Source of the DNA: Leucaena leucocephala
Lineage: Eukaryota; Streptophyta; Magnoliopsida; Fabales; Fabaceae
Direction of reading: 5' to 3'
DNA length: 64,000 nt
Assembly (NCBI GenBank): GCA_037074615.1
Contig: CM073550.1
Span: 12,852,001-12,916,000, forward strand
The notes under the pieces were generated by a model. That model saw only the letters and a program-made list of their open reading frames with translations. It searched no databases and was not told the DNA's origin. A program made the translations under genes and the position numbers. Below, in pieces: positions 1-11,670 of the stretch (position 1 is the stretch's first letter; every line of letters starts with the position of its first letter).

Positions 1-1145
1 AAAAAAATCTTTGGAGGTCAATAAAAAGTTTTTTTCAATTGAATTTCTAAAATTTGTAATATACAATTAGCTTTTTTATGTAAAACCACATACACTAAGA
101 ACTTATGGTTACACACTGGAAGGAAAGTCTATCTTACTAACCTATTAGAAAAGATAACTATAAACTTATGGAACAGTGTCTCTCCCTTGTAGTCTCCCTC
201 CATTGCCTCTCCATTTAAATAAAACGACAGCATTTTGTTATAAGGCGGAATCTCAACCATTGATCTCATTCTTTTTAGTATAAAATTTGTAAAAAAATGG
301 TTAAGCTCACCTATAATCTAAAGGCAGAACGAAATCTCCAATCTTCTTAAGCGTTATCAATATCAAGTAAGGCGAACCATCTATTACCCTCAAATATAAA
401 CTTAGGATTGAGAACACTTCAAATAGTTGCATGTTTAACTCATTCGCCAGTTAAATCCACAGATAATAGATATAACTTTAAATTTTATGATATAAGATGA
501 TGGTAATAGTTTGACTAAGTCAAGTTAAAAAATAATCAAATATGCAAATGGGACAGGGCAATACAAACCTCTGTCCCACCCATGTGTATATAGGTGGACC
601 CACTTCTCTTTCTATCTCTCTCTAATGTCATGCCCATGAAACACTTATCAAACTAATTTAAATTGATAGGGAATAAGATATCAGAAAAAAGAGTGAAGCT
701 CAAGAAGTAAAGGGGATTCTCCAATGAATTTCATAATGAAGTTATGGAGAACTAATTAGGAAACAAGAGTGAAGCTCTCTTTTATCATACTTTGAGGTAT
801 TCGAGCAACCTAGTACAACAATTTCATCACTATAAGAAGAGATTATGTTATAAGTATAAATTTAAAGAAAGAGCATATTATAAAAGATTAACATATTAAG
901 AGAGAGAATTTTATTATGTAAAATTTTTAATAGTTTGATCAAACCAAGTTGAGAAATAATATAATATGCAGATAAAACCGATCGAAGCCATGAATGGATC
1001 CGGTTTCTCTCAATATCACACTCACTCATTTTCTCATAATCTAAACTCCAACTTCAGATCCAAAAATAAAATATTCAATCTAAACCATTGATTTTTAAAT
1101 TTGATGGTAAATATTGGATTCAAAGAAGAGAGAGAGAGAAGATGA
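1..1145. other. Intergenic, no gene seen
   Basis: AT-rich sequence with no supported coding region on either strand. The stretch around 574-700 (words such as CCACTTCTCT and CATGCCCATGAAAC) recurs in diverged form at about 6083-6170, on the other side of the first copia element. This points to an older local duplication that the retrotransposon later entered. A GA-rich run lies just before the target-site duplication. Confidence 0.6.
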
Positions 1146-1150
1146 GCATC

Positions 1151-1354
1151 TATTGGGCTGGTAAAGCCCTCTAGATAAAGACAAAAAATTGATCGCCACT
1201 TGTTATTGAAAATGGAAAGAAAATAGAACTACTTATCCTGTACATCTTGACACGCCTACATATATACATATTACATAAACACAAACCAAATAACCAACAT
1301 AGTCCAGACTATTTAGGCCCAATGGGCCCATTATATTTATTCCTGAATTCAATA
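1151..1354 (-). repeat. 3' LTR of first copia element
   Basis: 204-bp LTR, the 3' one for the minus-strand element. It aligns without gaps to 5869-6072. Its outer dinucleotide is TA instead of the expected TG, a single transition. It is preceded by the target-site duplication GCATC and followed on its inner side by the polypurine tract (minus strand TTGAGGGGAAG). Confidence 0.93.
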
Positions 1355-1682
1355 CTTCCCCTCAAGTTAGGTGTTAAATATATTAACAGCTCCTAACTTG
1401 TCAAGAAGTCTATTTTGTAAATCTCGTCCAACTGCCTTTTTCAATATATCAGCTTCTTGTTCTTCAGATCTTACATGCTGCAGATCAATGAGTTTTTCTT
1501 GCAACTTTTCCTAGCAAAATGACAATCTACCTCAATATGTTTAGTCCTCTCATGAAATACAGGATTGCTGGCAATATGTATGGCTGACTTGCTATCACAA
1601 TAGACCTTCACTGGACTTGAAACATCCATACTCAATTCCTTCATTAATCATACTGCCTACACAATCTCTAATACTGCCATTG

Positions 1683-2810
1683 CTAATGCTCGGTACTCAG
1701 ATTCAACAGATGATCTTGAAATAGTGTTCTCCTTCTTAGTCTTCCACATAATGAGTGAGCCCCTAGCTTCAACAAATATCTTGTCACTGACTTCCTTGTG
1801 GTGGCACATGAAACCCAATTTGAATCACAGTAACAGCTCAGTGATGTGTCTCTATTTGTGCTTATCAAGACCCCTAGACTAGGCTTTTGTTTCAAATATC
1901 TGACTACTCCCTTTGTTGCAGCCATATGCACTTTCATTGGTGTCTGCATATACTAGGTAAGCACCTACATAGTAAAACAAATGTCAGGGTGAGTTGACGT
2001 TAAGTATATTAACTGTCCTACCAATCTTCTACAACTCCCTGGATCTTTCAACAGGTCTGTATCTTTATCCTTTCCTTCTTCAAATACTCTCAGCTTCAAA
2101 GTTGGGCGCATAGGAATGCTCAACGGTTTGCAGCCATTTAGCCCTATATCTACAAGTAAATCTAACACATATTTTCTTTGGGACAAAAGTATACCTTTCT
2201 TAGATCTTGCAATTTCAATTCCAATGAAGTATTTCATCAAACCTAAATCCCTTATTTTGAAAGCACTATGCAGGTAGTTTTTTACCTTTTTTATCCTATT
2301 TTCACAACTCCCAGTAACTGACAAATCATCAACATATATAAGTATAATTACTATTCCATCTAAAAAACATTTAAAGAATAATGAGTAGTCATTTTTACAT
2401 TGAGTGAAGCCTCATACAACGAATGACAATGTTAGTTTACAATTCTATTGTCTATAAGTTTGTTTAAGCCCATATAGTTATTTCTTCAATTTACAAACCA
2501 AATTGCCATGTTCAATCTCAAATCCTTGTGGTATAGTCATATGGACCTCTTCTTCTAAATCTCCCTACAAGAAAGCATTGTGAACATCCATATGATATAA
2601 ACTCCAGTCATTAATTACAGCCACTTTAAGAATTAATCTTACTGTTATCATTTTCACAACAGGGGAAAATATTTCATGATAATCCACTCCTTCCTTCTGA
2701 TTAGACCCTTTAGCTACTAACGTGGCTTTAAATTTATCTATGTCACCATTTGATCTGTACTTAATTTGAAACACCCATTTACATCCTATGGGTTTCTTTC
2801 CTTTAGGCAA
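1683..2810 (-). pseudogene. copia reverse transcriptase / RNase H remnant
   Basis: Reverse transcriptase fragments: 2565-2810 has the IGCKWVFQIKY and DYHEIFSPVVK motifs. The polymerase box reads YVDD at about 2325-2345, just upstream of the 1965-2324 segment, whose GLMKYFIGIEIA motif follows in the usual order. 1683-1949 gives the RNase H start with SCYCDSNWVSC. At least two frameshifts separate these pieces. The catalytic YVDD itself is intact. Confidence 0.88.
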
Positions 2811-3222
2811 TAGGACTATTTCCCTATCTGGTTATTTTTCAGGGCTTCCATCTCAACTCTAATTGCTTTTATCCATTCATCATTTCTTATTGCTTCTTCA
2901 TAAGACTTAGGTTCTGTCATTGAATCAATTTTGCACAAATAACACAAATGAGTAGATGAAACATTTTGATAAGACATATATTTCTTTATGGGAACAAGCA
3001 GGCCTTTTATTACTGTTCTGCAGATTAGTTCCTACCAAATTAAATACATAGTCCTTAGACCAAATTGGAGGCTTTCTATTTCTGTTTGACCTAACCCTGT
3101 GCTGGACAACAAAGGTATCCCTATTTATGAAGCTCTCATGTATGTTCTCATTCTTTTCCTGTATTCCTTCTCCCTCTATAGATTCTACGTTTCTGGGATT
3201 ATTCTACTCTAAGATTTCATCA

Positions 3223-4029
3223 TCAAACAAAAAAAGTTCTCTTGTTTCTTTGCTTACTCCCCCTTGATCCAAGGTTGAGCTTTCTTTGAAAGGGAACATT
3301 TCTACTTATTAAGACTCTTTTGTTTTTCAAATTGTAGAGAAAATATCCTTTTTGATTGTGAGGATAACCTAGAAATGCACATAGAACAGCTCTAGGCTGA
3401 AATTTATCTTCAGAATTTAAATCAGTTGCATATGCTAATGATCCAAAAATTCTTAAATCATCCAGATCAGGTTCTTTTCCATATACCTTTTCAAAAGGAG
3501 TTTTGTATTTCAAAATGTTAGAGGGAATCCTATTTACCAAATGGGTGGCCATTTTTACACACTCTCCCTAGAACCTAATTGGCATACCTGATTGAATCAT
3601 GAGGCTTCTAGCTATTTGAATGAGTGTCCTATGTTTTCCTTCTACGATTCCATTTTGTTCAAGGGTGTACGAACAAGAGGTCTAATGAATTATGCCATTT
3701 TGATTTAGATAATCCCTTAGGGTGTGATTAGTGAACTATGTCCCATTGTCACTCCTTACCTTCTTTATGGTGACACCAAACTGAGTTAGTATATATGATA
3801 CAAAACTCTTTACATAGTCAGGAACAACAAATTTAGTTTTCAGCAAGAAGATCCATGTTAATCTTGAAAAATCATCTACAATAGTCAAGAAGTATTGATG
3901 TCCTTGGTATGTGGGGTGTCCTATAGGGTCCCCACACATCCATGTGCACCAATTCAAAATAGCGTTAACTTTTAATGCAACTATATGTGAAAGGGAATTT
4001 AGTATGTTTCGATTGAATGCATATTTCAC
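3223..4029 (-). pseudogene. copia integrase remnant
   Basis: Two open segments in different frames. 3736-4029 holds the catalytic-core motifs IVDDFSRLTWIF and VRSDNGT, which carry the first two acidic residues of the DDE triad. 3223-3552 holds the C-terminal part, with the ATHLVNRIPS and FGSLAYA motifs typical of plant copia integrases. The segment between them (3553-3735) belongs to the same domain but is frameshifted. Confidence 0.85.
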
Positions 4030-4260
4030 ACGTATTATTCATCACTTTACTCACATCATCTACAATGCTCAATGCCTTAGTACAGAAATAGGGGCATGTC
4101 CAAGTCTATTATATAGTAATTTTATATCAATAGGTTTGTTCAACTTCCTGTTCATCGCAGCGTTAACAGAAGTAGGTATTTTGGGAAAATCCAGTATATA
4201 CAATTCTCCTATCAATCTACTAATCATTTTCTTCTTCTTCTCGTTTCCATTCCGGAGATC

Positions 4261-4488
4261 CTACACCACATAATAGTACACTGAAATCATATTAAACTTA
4301 AGTTCCCATGCATACAAGACATTTTCTAAGATTATTCCATTATTCAATTGTATTGTCCCTATATATGTAACCTTTATGCATTCTCCATTTGGGATTTTAA
4401 TGTTATGAATGGGTCCTCTATTTATTCTATATTCAGAGAAAATATATAAATTTCCTACCATATGGGTGGTGGCTCTAGAGTCTAACAC
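4261..4488 (-). pseudogene. copia aspartic protease remnant
   Basis: Fragment of the retropepsin domain. The active-site region reads LDSRATTHM where copia elements have D-S-G-A-T-x-H, so the catalytic-loop Gly is replaced by Arg. Together with the frameshifts on both sides, this argues that the protease is dead. It lies between gag and integrase, as expected for copia. Confidence 0.8.
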
Positions 4489-4680
4489 CCATTAGTTAGA
4501 TGATTGCATATAGGTATTAAAGTTGGTTAAACCTGTACTGGTGAGTGCATGCACTGGCTGTGCTGTGTCCATCTTCAGCAGCTCAAGCAGTCTGGCATAT
4601 TGTTCCCTTATGAAGGATGGTGTCACGGTCCCATTATGCGTGCCAGAGTCATTCTCGACATATGCTGAATTAGTTCCTAG

Positions 4681-5560
4681 CTAATTAGCTGACGCATTCG
4701 GATTCTGCTTTGTTCTATTCCCTTTGAAATCAGGCGGATATCCTACCAGTTGCCAACATACATCCTTTATATGCCATTTCTTATGGCAATGGGTGCATTT
4801 TGGTGGGGTTCCTCTCTCCTTACCCCTACTGCGACCTCGCCTTCTAGATGCAGTCATCGCAATTCCTTCAGTTGGACTAATTATGGAGGAATTGATAATC
4901 CACTTTTGGGCTTCATCCTCTGTAATCATGGCAAAAGCCTGATTGACAGAAGGCAAAGGGGTCATTAGTAGTATTTTGCTTCTTGCTTGCACGAAGGAGT
5001 CGTTCAATCCAATTAGGAATTGAAGAAGCTTCTGGCGCTGTACCTTTTCACCGTAAATCTTGGAAGGACTGCATTGACAGGTGGGAATAAGAAATAGTGT
5101 AGACTCCTCCTCCCATAACTCCTTCAATTTTGTGAAGTAGCTTGAGACAGATAGGGATTCCTGTATGAATGAATTGATTTCCCGATGAAGAGAGAAAATT
5201 CGTGAGCCTGATATCTTGTCATAATGTTCTTGAAGGTATATCCATACCATGCTTGCCTCATGGTAGAAAATGATGCTATTACTGATTTCTTTGGAGATAG
5301 AGTTGAGTAGCCAAGCAAGAACAATAACATTACATTGCTTCCATTGCTCTTGTAATATGTCTTCTTGATATTCTTTTCTGTAGGTACAGTCGACGAATCT
5401 GAGCTTGCGTTTTCCCTTCAACGTGATTCACATGGCACAACTCCATATGGTGTAATTTTCACTCTCAATGAGGATATGTGAGATGATCGACGTTCCTTGC
5501 GTGTCTGAGGGGTGGAGATACAGAGGGTGGGTGAAACCAATTCCAGATTCCCTAGTGCCC
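4681..5560 (-). pseudogene. copia gag remnant
   Basis: Gag of the first copia element. The N-terminal part (about 5400-5550) carries the HPLYLHPSD motif and a W-S-x-A-M segment of the plant copia Retrotran_gag_3 domain. An in-frame TGA at about 5428-5430 follows the AM residues. The longer open part (4681-5421) continues with the conserved W-LLNSISKEI and YFTKLKELWEE segments and ends with a CCHC zinc knuckle, CTHCHKKWHIKDVC, of the form CX2CX4HX4C. The product would be the virus-like-particle capsid protein. The stop and missing linkage to pol make it a remnant. Confidence 0.85.
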
Positions 5561-5868
5561 TGTTTATCTCCCATGGTTCTTGTGTCGGCGTCTTGGATCT
5601 CCAGGTGTTTTGAATCGGTGAAATTTTACCGATTATGTAGATTTCTGTTGAGTTTGGTCCCTACAGGGTGTGTTGCTGGTGGTGAATAAATGCATATTAA
5701 TGGTGTTTCACCAAGTCGGCAGAATTTTGTGTTTTTAAGGATGATGCTCAGACGGCTCAACTTTGAGTGCCCTAGTTCTTGAATTCTTCTTGCTTCTCGG
5801 CCAGTTTTCTTTTGTCTTATCTTTTGCCTTATGGATACAGGCATTGGATCTGATAGACTCTGATACCA

Positions 5869-6072
5869 TGTTGGGCTGGTGAAGCCCTCTAGATAAAGAC
5901 AAAGAACTGATCGCCGCTTATTATTGAAAATGGAAAGAAAATAGAATTACTTATCCTATACATCCCGACACGCCTACATATATACATATTACATAAACAC
6001 AAACCAAATAACCAATGGAGTCCAGACTATTTAGGGCCAATGGGCCCATTACATTTGTTCCTAAATTCAACA
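5869..6072 (-). repeat. 5' LTR of first copia element
   Basis: 204-bp LTR beginning TG and ending CA on the plus strand, followed by the target-site duplication GCATC at 6073-6077. On the minus strand the LTR end is directly followed by the TGGTATCAGAG primer-binding site. Confidence 0.95.
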
Positions 6073-6219
6073 GCATCCTCTCCCTGTATGTGTATGTAGA
6101 GGTAGATCCACTTCTCTCTTTCTAATGCCATGCCTATGAAACGCTGAACTAGCTAGTTTGAACGGATGCGAAATGAGATTTAGCCTACCCCTATTTCTTC
6201 TCTGTCTTCATATTGTTCA

Positions 6220-9200
6220 TTGGATCCCCCTTTCCAATGGAGAGATAAGGGACCCACTCTCCATCTCTTCTTTCTCTTAAATATTGCTGAAAGGGAGGAT
6301 CCAGGTTCAGAATGGAAGTGTCATAAAATCATATCAAGAATAAAACCAAATGGTGAAAAGTGGGGACCCAAGTTAGCTATCAAAAATGCATTTCAATCAA
6401 CACATATTTCAAATTGTCATCTTCAATATGTTCCCTTCTCTGAACTTTATAATGATTATGGTCGCCATTGTTTCCACGATCTGTCTCTGCTTTTTTGTTC
6501 CTGGAGGTTGATGATGATGAGACAAAACAAAAAAGAAGCAATCTTTGGATGACTTAGCTTGACCCATATATGTTAAATTAATCCCTCGCTTACTTCACAA
6601 GCTTGAAGAGGGAAGCCAAGACTGTATAACACTCTTGTCTTTTCATATATCAGATATATTCAAGAACAGAGCATTAAAACAGAGAACTACTAACTCAATG
6701 CTGCAGAATCAATCTACGTGACATGCTTAAGGATGTCACAAAATTATCCAGCCTGCAAAGATTAAGAAAGGTATTGGAAATTTAGTAGAAAACTTTAAAG
6801 AATCGGGTTAAAGCATGATTGATATTACTATCCTTAAAGATATTTTCGTTTATAAAACAAGTGATTATATTTATATAAATATATATAATTAAAAATTTAA
6901 TATTAGTTCTAAATATAATATATATTTATTATATTTATTATTTTTTAAAATTATTCTCATTAATACTCTCTTAATAATAATAAAATAAGAAATAGAGGGA
7001 GTAAGGGATTTAAAAAATGATTAGAGTGATTTGAAAAAATATGTAATATTAATTAATTTAACTAACTTATTTAATCAAATCATATTATTTAAATATGTTA
7101 TATATTAAGGACTATATGAGTATTTCTGAGGAGAATTTTACAATTATCTGTATTGTATAATAAGATAAAAATGTTACACAGTAATAAATGTTATATTTTA
7201 AAAGAAAAATAAAAAAAATTGGGGTAGTAAAAATAATGATATTGAAATAGATATGTAATCATATAAAAAAAATAAAATTTAATGTTGTATCTATTGAAAA
7301 AAAATGATAAAAAAATAATATTTTAAGCAATTCAAACATATATTAAAAAAAAGGATATTGGAGGTGTTAATGGTAAGGATAATTTAGACATAGAATTTTT
7401 TAAGAAGAGTAGGAGAAGATAGTCAATGAAGTTATTAAATTTAATCTTAATTAATAATATAACTAAAAATTTAATTATCGATAAAACATAGTAGCTTGAC
7501 ATGAGATTCCTGTAATCAACATCTATCTAATAGGATATTCGGATAAGATTTATTATTATTAATATTGCTTATTGGGTAATAAGGGGTTGAAATCCCCATA
7601 ATAAAGATATCATGAAGATAAGTGGTCCTTGACCGTCTAATCATTTTATCCAAAATAACAGATGAAAGTTCCCTCTTTTTTTTTTTTTTTTGTGTTCCTT
7701 TTTATCAAGCAGGCGCCTTGACTTGAACATGGAATTATGGAAATAGGAACAAGAAAACAAGTGTAAACAAGAAAATACGGCCAACATGTTACTAATCTAA
7801 CATAACGTCTTCTTCAATCAAGGCCATTTCCTCTCATGTTTAATTGAGTATATATAAAATCTCGTTTGGCTTGCTGCTGGCCGTAATAACGTCTTGTTTC
7901 AATTCCATGCTTACCAAACTACTCAATCAATCTAAAATGTCATGTCAGCACCCAAATTAAACAGTCCAATGTGAAGCCACTGAGCTTAAACAAAAATCAA
8001 AATGATACTTGAGCTAAAGAACCACATTTAACAACATATTTGATATATAAATTAATCCGTTGAAATGAATTTTATTTTTCCCAATAAAATATTTTATATA
8101 CGCATAACTTGATTTAAATATAAGATATCATATTTAAAGAATCTATCAATTATGTTAAAATCTATTAATTATATTAAATTTTATTAGTTGAATATCATTA
8201 TTTTTAGCACAATGTGATTAATAATAATAAAAAGAAATACATATGGGGACTCAACATTGAAAAGAGAATTATAACTTAAGAAGTATTGAGTCTATTCCCA
8301 CTTAAACCAGCTATGGATTCACTTTATGAATAAATTAAATCCGTCACATTAATAAACTTGCATAGGTTCACATTAATAAGTTTATCTCTATATTGTAATG
8401 GCTGATTTGGTATTACAAAATAAATAGATTTAGAATTTAAGTCAATTTATTACGTCATAGGGTTCATTTGGGTTAAGAAATGTATTTTCCACACTTATAT
8501 GTCAAATCATGCATCATTTAATCAATCCAATTTACTATTTCATATAGTATTTTCTTCTATCTTAAATATAAAAATTAGATAACTAAATAATAGAAATTAA
8601 AAATTTTAGTTAAATTAATTATTTATCAAAAATATATATATATATATTAATTTTTTAAAAATATTTAATTTAATCATTTGTATTGAAAATTATTCTCGTA
8701 ATAGAAAACTTTCAATTTCCTTGCTATATACAATCAATAAAAAAATTTAAAAAAATTATAAATTTAAAAAATAAAATATATTAAGATATTAAATTTAATA
8801 TCAAAATAAATTATAATACTATTTTTTATATTTAGAACTAACAAGATAAAGTATTAAACTAGGCCAATTGGGTTTCCATGAAAAGTTTGGGTTTTTTTTT
8901 GGTAATTGCTTTTAAAAGTGACCCTTAAAAATTTTATATAAATCACTATAGAATTATATATTATGTTTTTTTAAGAAAATAATTCTTTATAAAATAATTT
9001 CTTAAATAAAACATGGTTGAATGGAGTCAAAGTCACCAACATGGAGATTTAAGGGTTGAATTTAAGGAACAAATTGATGGTGACCCTTTGCCTTGGGGAT
9101 AAATCAAAAGCAGAATTATTATTATATTAATTTTTTTAAAATATTATAAGATTAATTAACATGGGCTCCAAATTTTTTAAAATTTAAAGTGTTTTATAAT

Positions 9201-9820
9201 TATTATAAATAATCATTAAAATTTAAAATTTAAAATATTATAAAATTAATTAATGATATTAATAATTAATTATCATGACTCAAAATCTTTTTAAAAATTA
9301 AAATGGGATTACTTATTAGGTTATTGATTGTGAATTATAGATAAAAGAATTAAATGTATTGAGTCAGACTAACTCATACTTATTTTTAATTGAATTAGTA
9401 TTACAAAAAATTTTAAAATAAAATTAATTATTGTCATGGTGTTTAAATGTTTTTTAAAACTCAACTTGATCTATAATTATTATGAATAATTGTTATAATT
9501 TTAAATTTAAAATATCATCAAATCAATTAATATAATTACTAATAAATTACTGTGAATCAAACTCTTTTAAAAGATCACAATAATACTACTGATTAAATTA
9601 TTAATTATAATTTATAAACAAAAAAATTAAATATATTGAATTTAACCAAGTCAGACATATTTTTAAAGTATTACAAGAATTTAAATATAAAATTGATTAT
9701 GGATTGATGATACTTAAGAATTACTCCTTGCAATTAAGTTTTGGGATTAAAAGAAAAACACGGAAAATACTCGTTTGTTACACAATGAAAGTTGTTATGG
9801 TCTTAAAAATGTCCTCGTCA
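6220..9820. other. Long AT-rich intergenic stretch
   Basis: No supported gene. A 110-codon plus-strand open frame at 6220-6552 has no recognisable domain and no supporting splice or promoter context. From about 6830 the sequence is strongly AT-rich, with degenerate pieces near 6960-7000 and 8560-8850 that share the wording of the Stowaway-like MITEs found further on. A poly-T run sits at 7676-7692. Confidence 0.5.
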
Positions 9821-9830
9821 ATGGCCTCAG

Positions 9831-9838
9831 TATATAAA
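9831..9838 (+). promoter_or_regulatory. TATA box of the DUF7870-type gene
   Basis: TATATAAA at this position is the best TATA-like element upstream of the gene starting at 10442. It would place the transcript start near 9860 and give a leader of about 580 nt containing uORFs. The start site itself is inferred. Confidence 0.45.
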
Positions 9839-10131
9839 CCAAAAATCTCTCGCACACGTAATTAATTATTAATTAATAGCTATATTAAGCAATTTTTTTC
9901 TGGCAACACCGCAACCCGTAAGGCCATAACCTCACAAGTTCCTTCCTTTCTATCGAATTCCTCTCTTTGTATAAATTAATTTTCCGCTCTCATTTTTCAC
10001 TCCATGTCTCCATCACAATACCTCACGAAAAAAAAAAAAAAAAACTCGCGGAATCGTCGTCCTCTTCTTCTTCCAGTATGGTTTTTGGTGAGTCTCGAAT
10101 CCCACCAACCTGATCTGGATTTGGAGGGTTA

Positions 10132-10242
10132 ATGGAGGTCGAGAGGGTGAAGCAATTGATGTTCTTATGGCGTAGAATGCGAAGTACAAGAGTCGCACTT
10201 GTGGGTGGGAACCACACCGCCTCCGGATTTTGCACTCGCTAA
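10132..10242 (+). CDS. Upstream ORF (36 aa), candidate conserved-peptide uORF
   Basis: A 36-codon ORF in the leader, ending 199 nt before the main start codon. The peptide starts MEVERVKQLMFLWRRMRS and ends VGGNHTASGFCTR, a composition (W, R-rich, GG-N-H, C near the end) unlike random leader sequence. Arabidopsis relatives of the downstream gene (At3g53400/At5g03190 group) are, as I recall, annotated with conserved-peptide uORFs (CPuORF46/47). That makes a translational attenuator role plausible, but I could not align the peptides. The ATG overlaps the stop codon of an earlier uORF that starts at 10003 and runs through the A17 tract. A third, four-codon uORF (MVS) begins near 10293. Confidence 0.55.
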   Translation: MEVERVKQLMFLWRRMRSTRVALVGGNHTASGFCTR

Positions 10243-10441
10243 AGAGGTTCGATAATTTTGAGAAATCGTTAGGTTTAGTCTCTTTTTCCTGCATGGTTTC
10301 GTAATTTCTTTCGATTTCTGCATCTGTGTCGTCCCTTTTGCCACGAATTGATCCAATCTTAATTTTTTTGTACATCCATACTCGCAATTTTTATAAAGGG
10401 GTTTTGTTCGGTGGGTTAGGAATTAATAATCTAATAATCAC

Positions 10442-11670
10442 ATGAAGAAAATGGAGATGGTTTGTATGTGTAATAAACCCAAGAATGGAAGTAAGATCAA
10501 GTGCTTTCATGGTGGACCAAGAATTCCTTTGAATTCTGACGCGGTGTTAGTGGTAAAGATTCCTGATGTACAGATCTTGGGCATTATGTCTCGTTCACTG
10601 TTTTTGGCTATGGCTATTGTCACGTTGCCTTTCTTGGGTTCCATTCTCAAGGGATTGTCTTCTTCTTCATCAGGTTTTCCACATTCATCAGTTCATCCTA
10701 AATTGGATTCTGAGACTCCTTCGATCAATGGTGTGTTACTGAACTTCCTTCTTCATGATTTGGCTGACGAAGGCCTTCTTAGAAAGGACGATAAGGCTCT
10801 TGTTATAACCCCTTCAAATGGATTTGTTGATGTTATTCCATTCAACAATGAAGTTGAAGTGGTTTTGGGGTCTGATTTCGAGAGAAAAATCTCAATTCCA
10901 AATGAATCATATGATTTTGTGTTCATTTCTACTTCTGAAGATGCTGAATTCGTGGATCGCATTCTGAAATCTGATGGCATTGTGGCTCTTACACTAGGTA
11001 TTAATCCATCAAATGCTTTGAAAGAGAAACCGAATTACAGAGTTGTGTATCTCCGTACTTACAGTTCTATCATAGTTGCATTGAAGAAAAATGGCCCTGA
11101 ATCTTCATCAAAGAGAAAGCTTTGCCAATTGGAAACAGAAGCCAAGAAGGTGGTTCTAAATGGTCTTGAAGATGTCTTTCTTGAGCCACCAAAAAAATCC
11201 TAGTGAAATCCAACAAGTACTTGAAGAAAATCAAGTACCTACCCAACTTGATGGGTAATTATCTTGAAGGCTACAAGCGAAGAGTCTTCATTGGTGTAGG
11301 TTTGCCTAAAGAAAACAAAGCCACAATTGAATGGTTCAAGAAGAACTACCCGAAGAATCAGCATTTCGAGATTTACAGTCTGGAAATCAAACCGAAAGAC
11401 CAGTCTGTTCCCCAAACTGATGTTTCTTCTTGGTTAACTGAGCAAATGAAGGAGGAAGACTTTGTGGTGATGAAGGCAGAAGCAGAGGTAGTGGAGGAGA
11501 TGATAAAGAAGAGAACAATCTGCATAGTGGATGAACTGTTTCTAGAGTGCAATAATGAATGGTGGAAATCTGGGAAGAGGAAGAATAATCACAGAGCTTA
11601 TTGGGAATGCTTAGCTTTGTATGGAAGACTTAGAGATGAAGGAGTTGCAGTCCATCAATGGTGGGGTTGA
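10442..11670 (+). pseudogene. DUF7870 / SAM-methyltransferase-like membrane-anchored protein, frame broken at A7
   Basis: Single-exon gene. The first 253 codons (10442-11203) contain one transmembrane segment (about residues 46-70, LFLAMAIVTLPFLGSIL) and then a Rossmann-like region (ALVITPSNGFVDVI, SYDFVFIS, GIVALTLG) resembling the degenerate methyltransferase fold of the plant DUF7870 family. The frame stops at TAG 11201-11203. The remaining 155 residues (from about 11197 to 11670) continue in the -1 frame with the family's C-terminal part (RRVFIGVGLPKENK, WECLALYGRLRDEGVAVHQWWG). The break coincides with seven A residues at 11191-11197. One more A, or a -1 slip, would join the two frames. 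It may be an assembly indel, a real mutation or recoding. Biochemical function is unknown in the family, and the classical SAM-binding motif is not clearly preserved. Confidence 0.8.

Larger units (their letters stand above)
1151..6072 (-). mobile_element. Ty1/copia LTR retrotransposon, full-length but decayed
   Basis: Complete copia-type element read on the minus strand. Both LTRs are 204 bp and are flanked by a perfect 5-bp target-site duplication, GCATC, at 1146-1150 and 6073-6077. A primer-binding site reading TGGTATCAGAG, complementary to the initiator-Met tRNA 3' end, directly abuts the 5' LTR at about 5857-5868. A purine-rich tract lies against the 3' LTR at 1355-1365. The internal order is gag, protease, integrase, reverse transcriptase, RNase H, which is the copia order. 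The coding sequence is broken by several frameshifts and stops, so the copy cannot be autonomous. The LTRs differ at about 18 of 204 sites, mostly transitions, indicating an old insertion. Confidence 0.95.

Noticed and set aside
6220..6552. 110-codon plus-strand frame
   Set aside because: No recognisable domain, no splice or promoter support, flanked by repeats; probably chance.
10013..10387. 124-codon minus-strand frame
   Set aside because: Antisense to the leader of the DUF7870-type gene, ending in the A17 tract translated as Phe; no domain.
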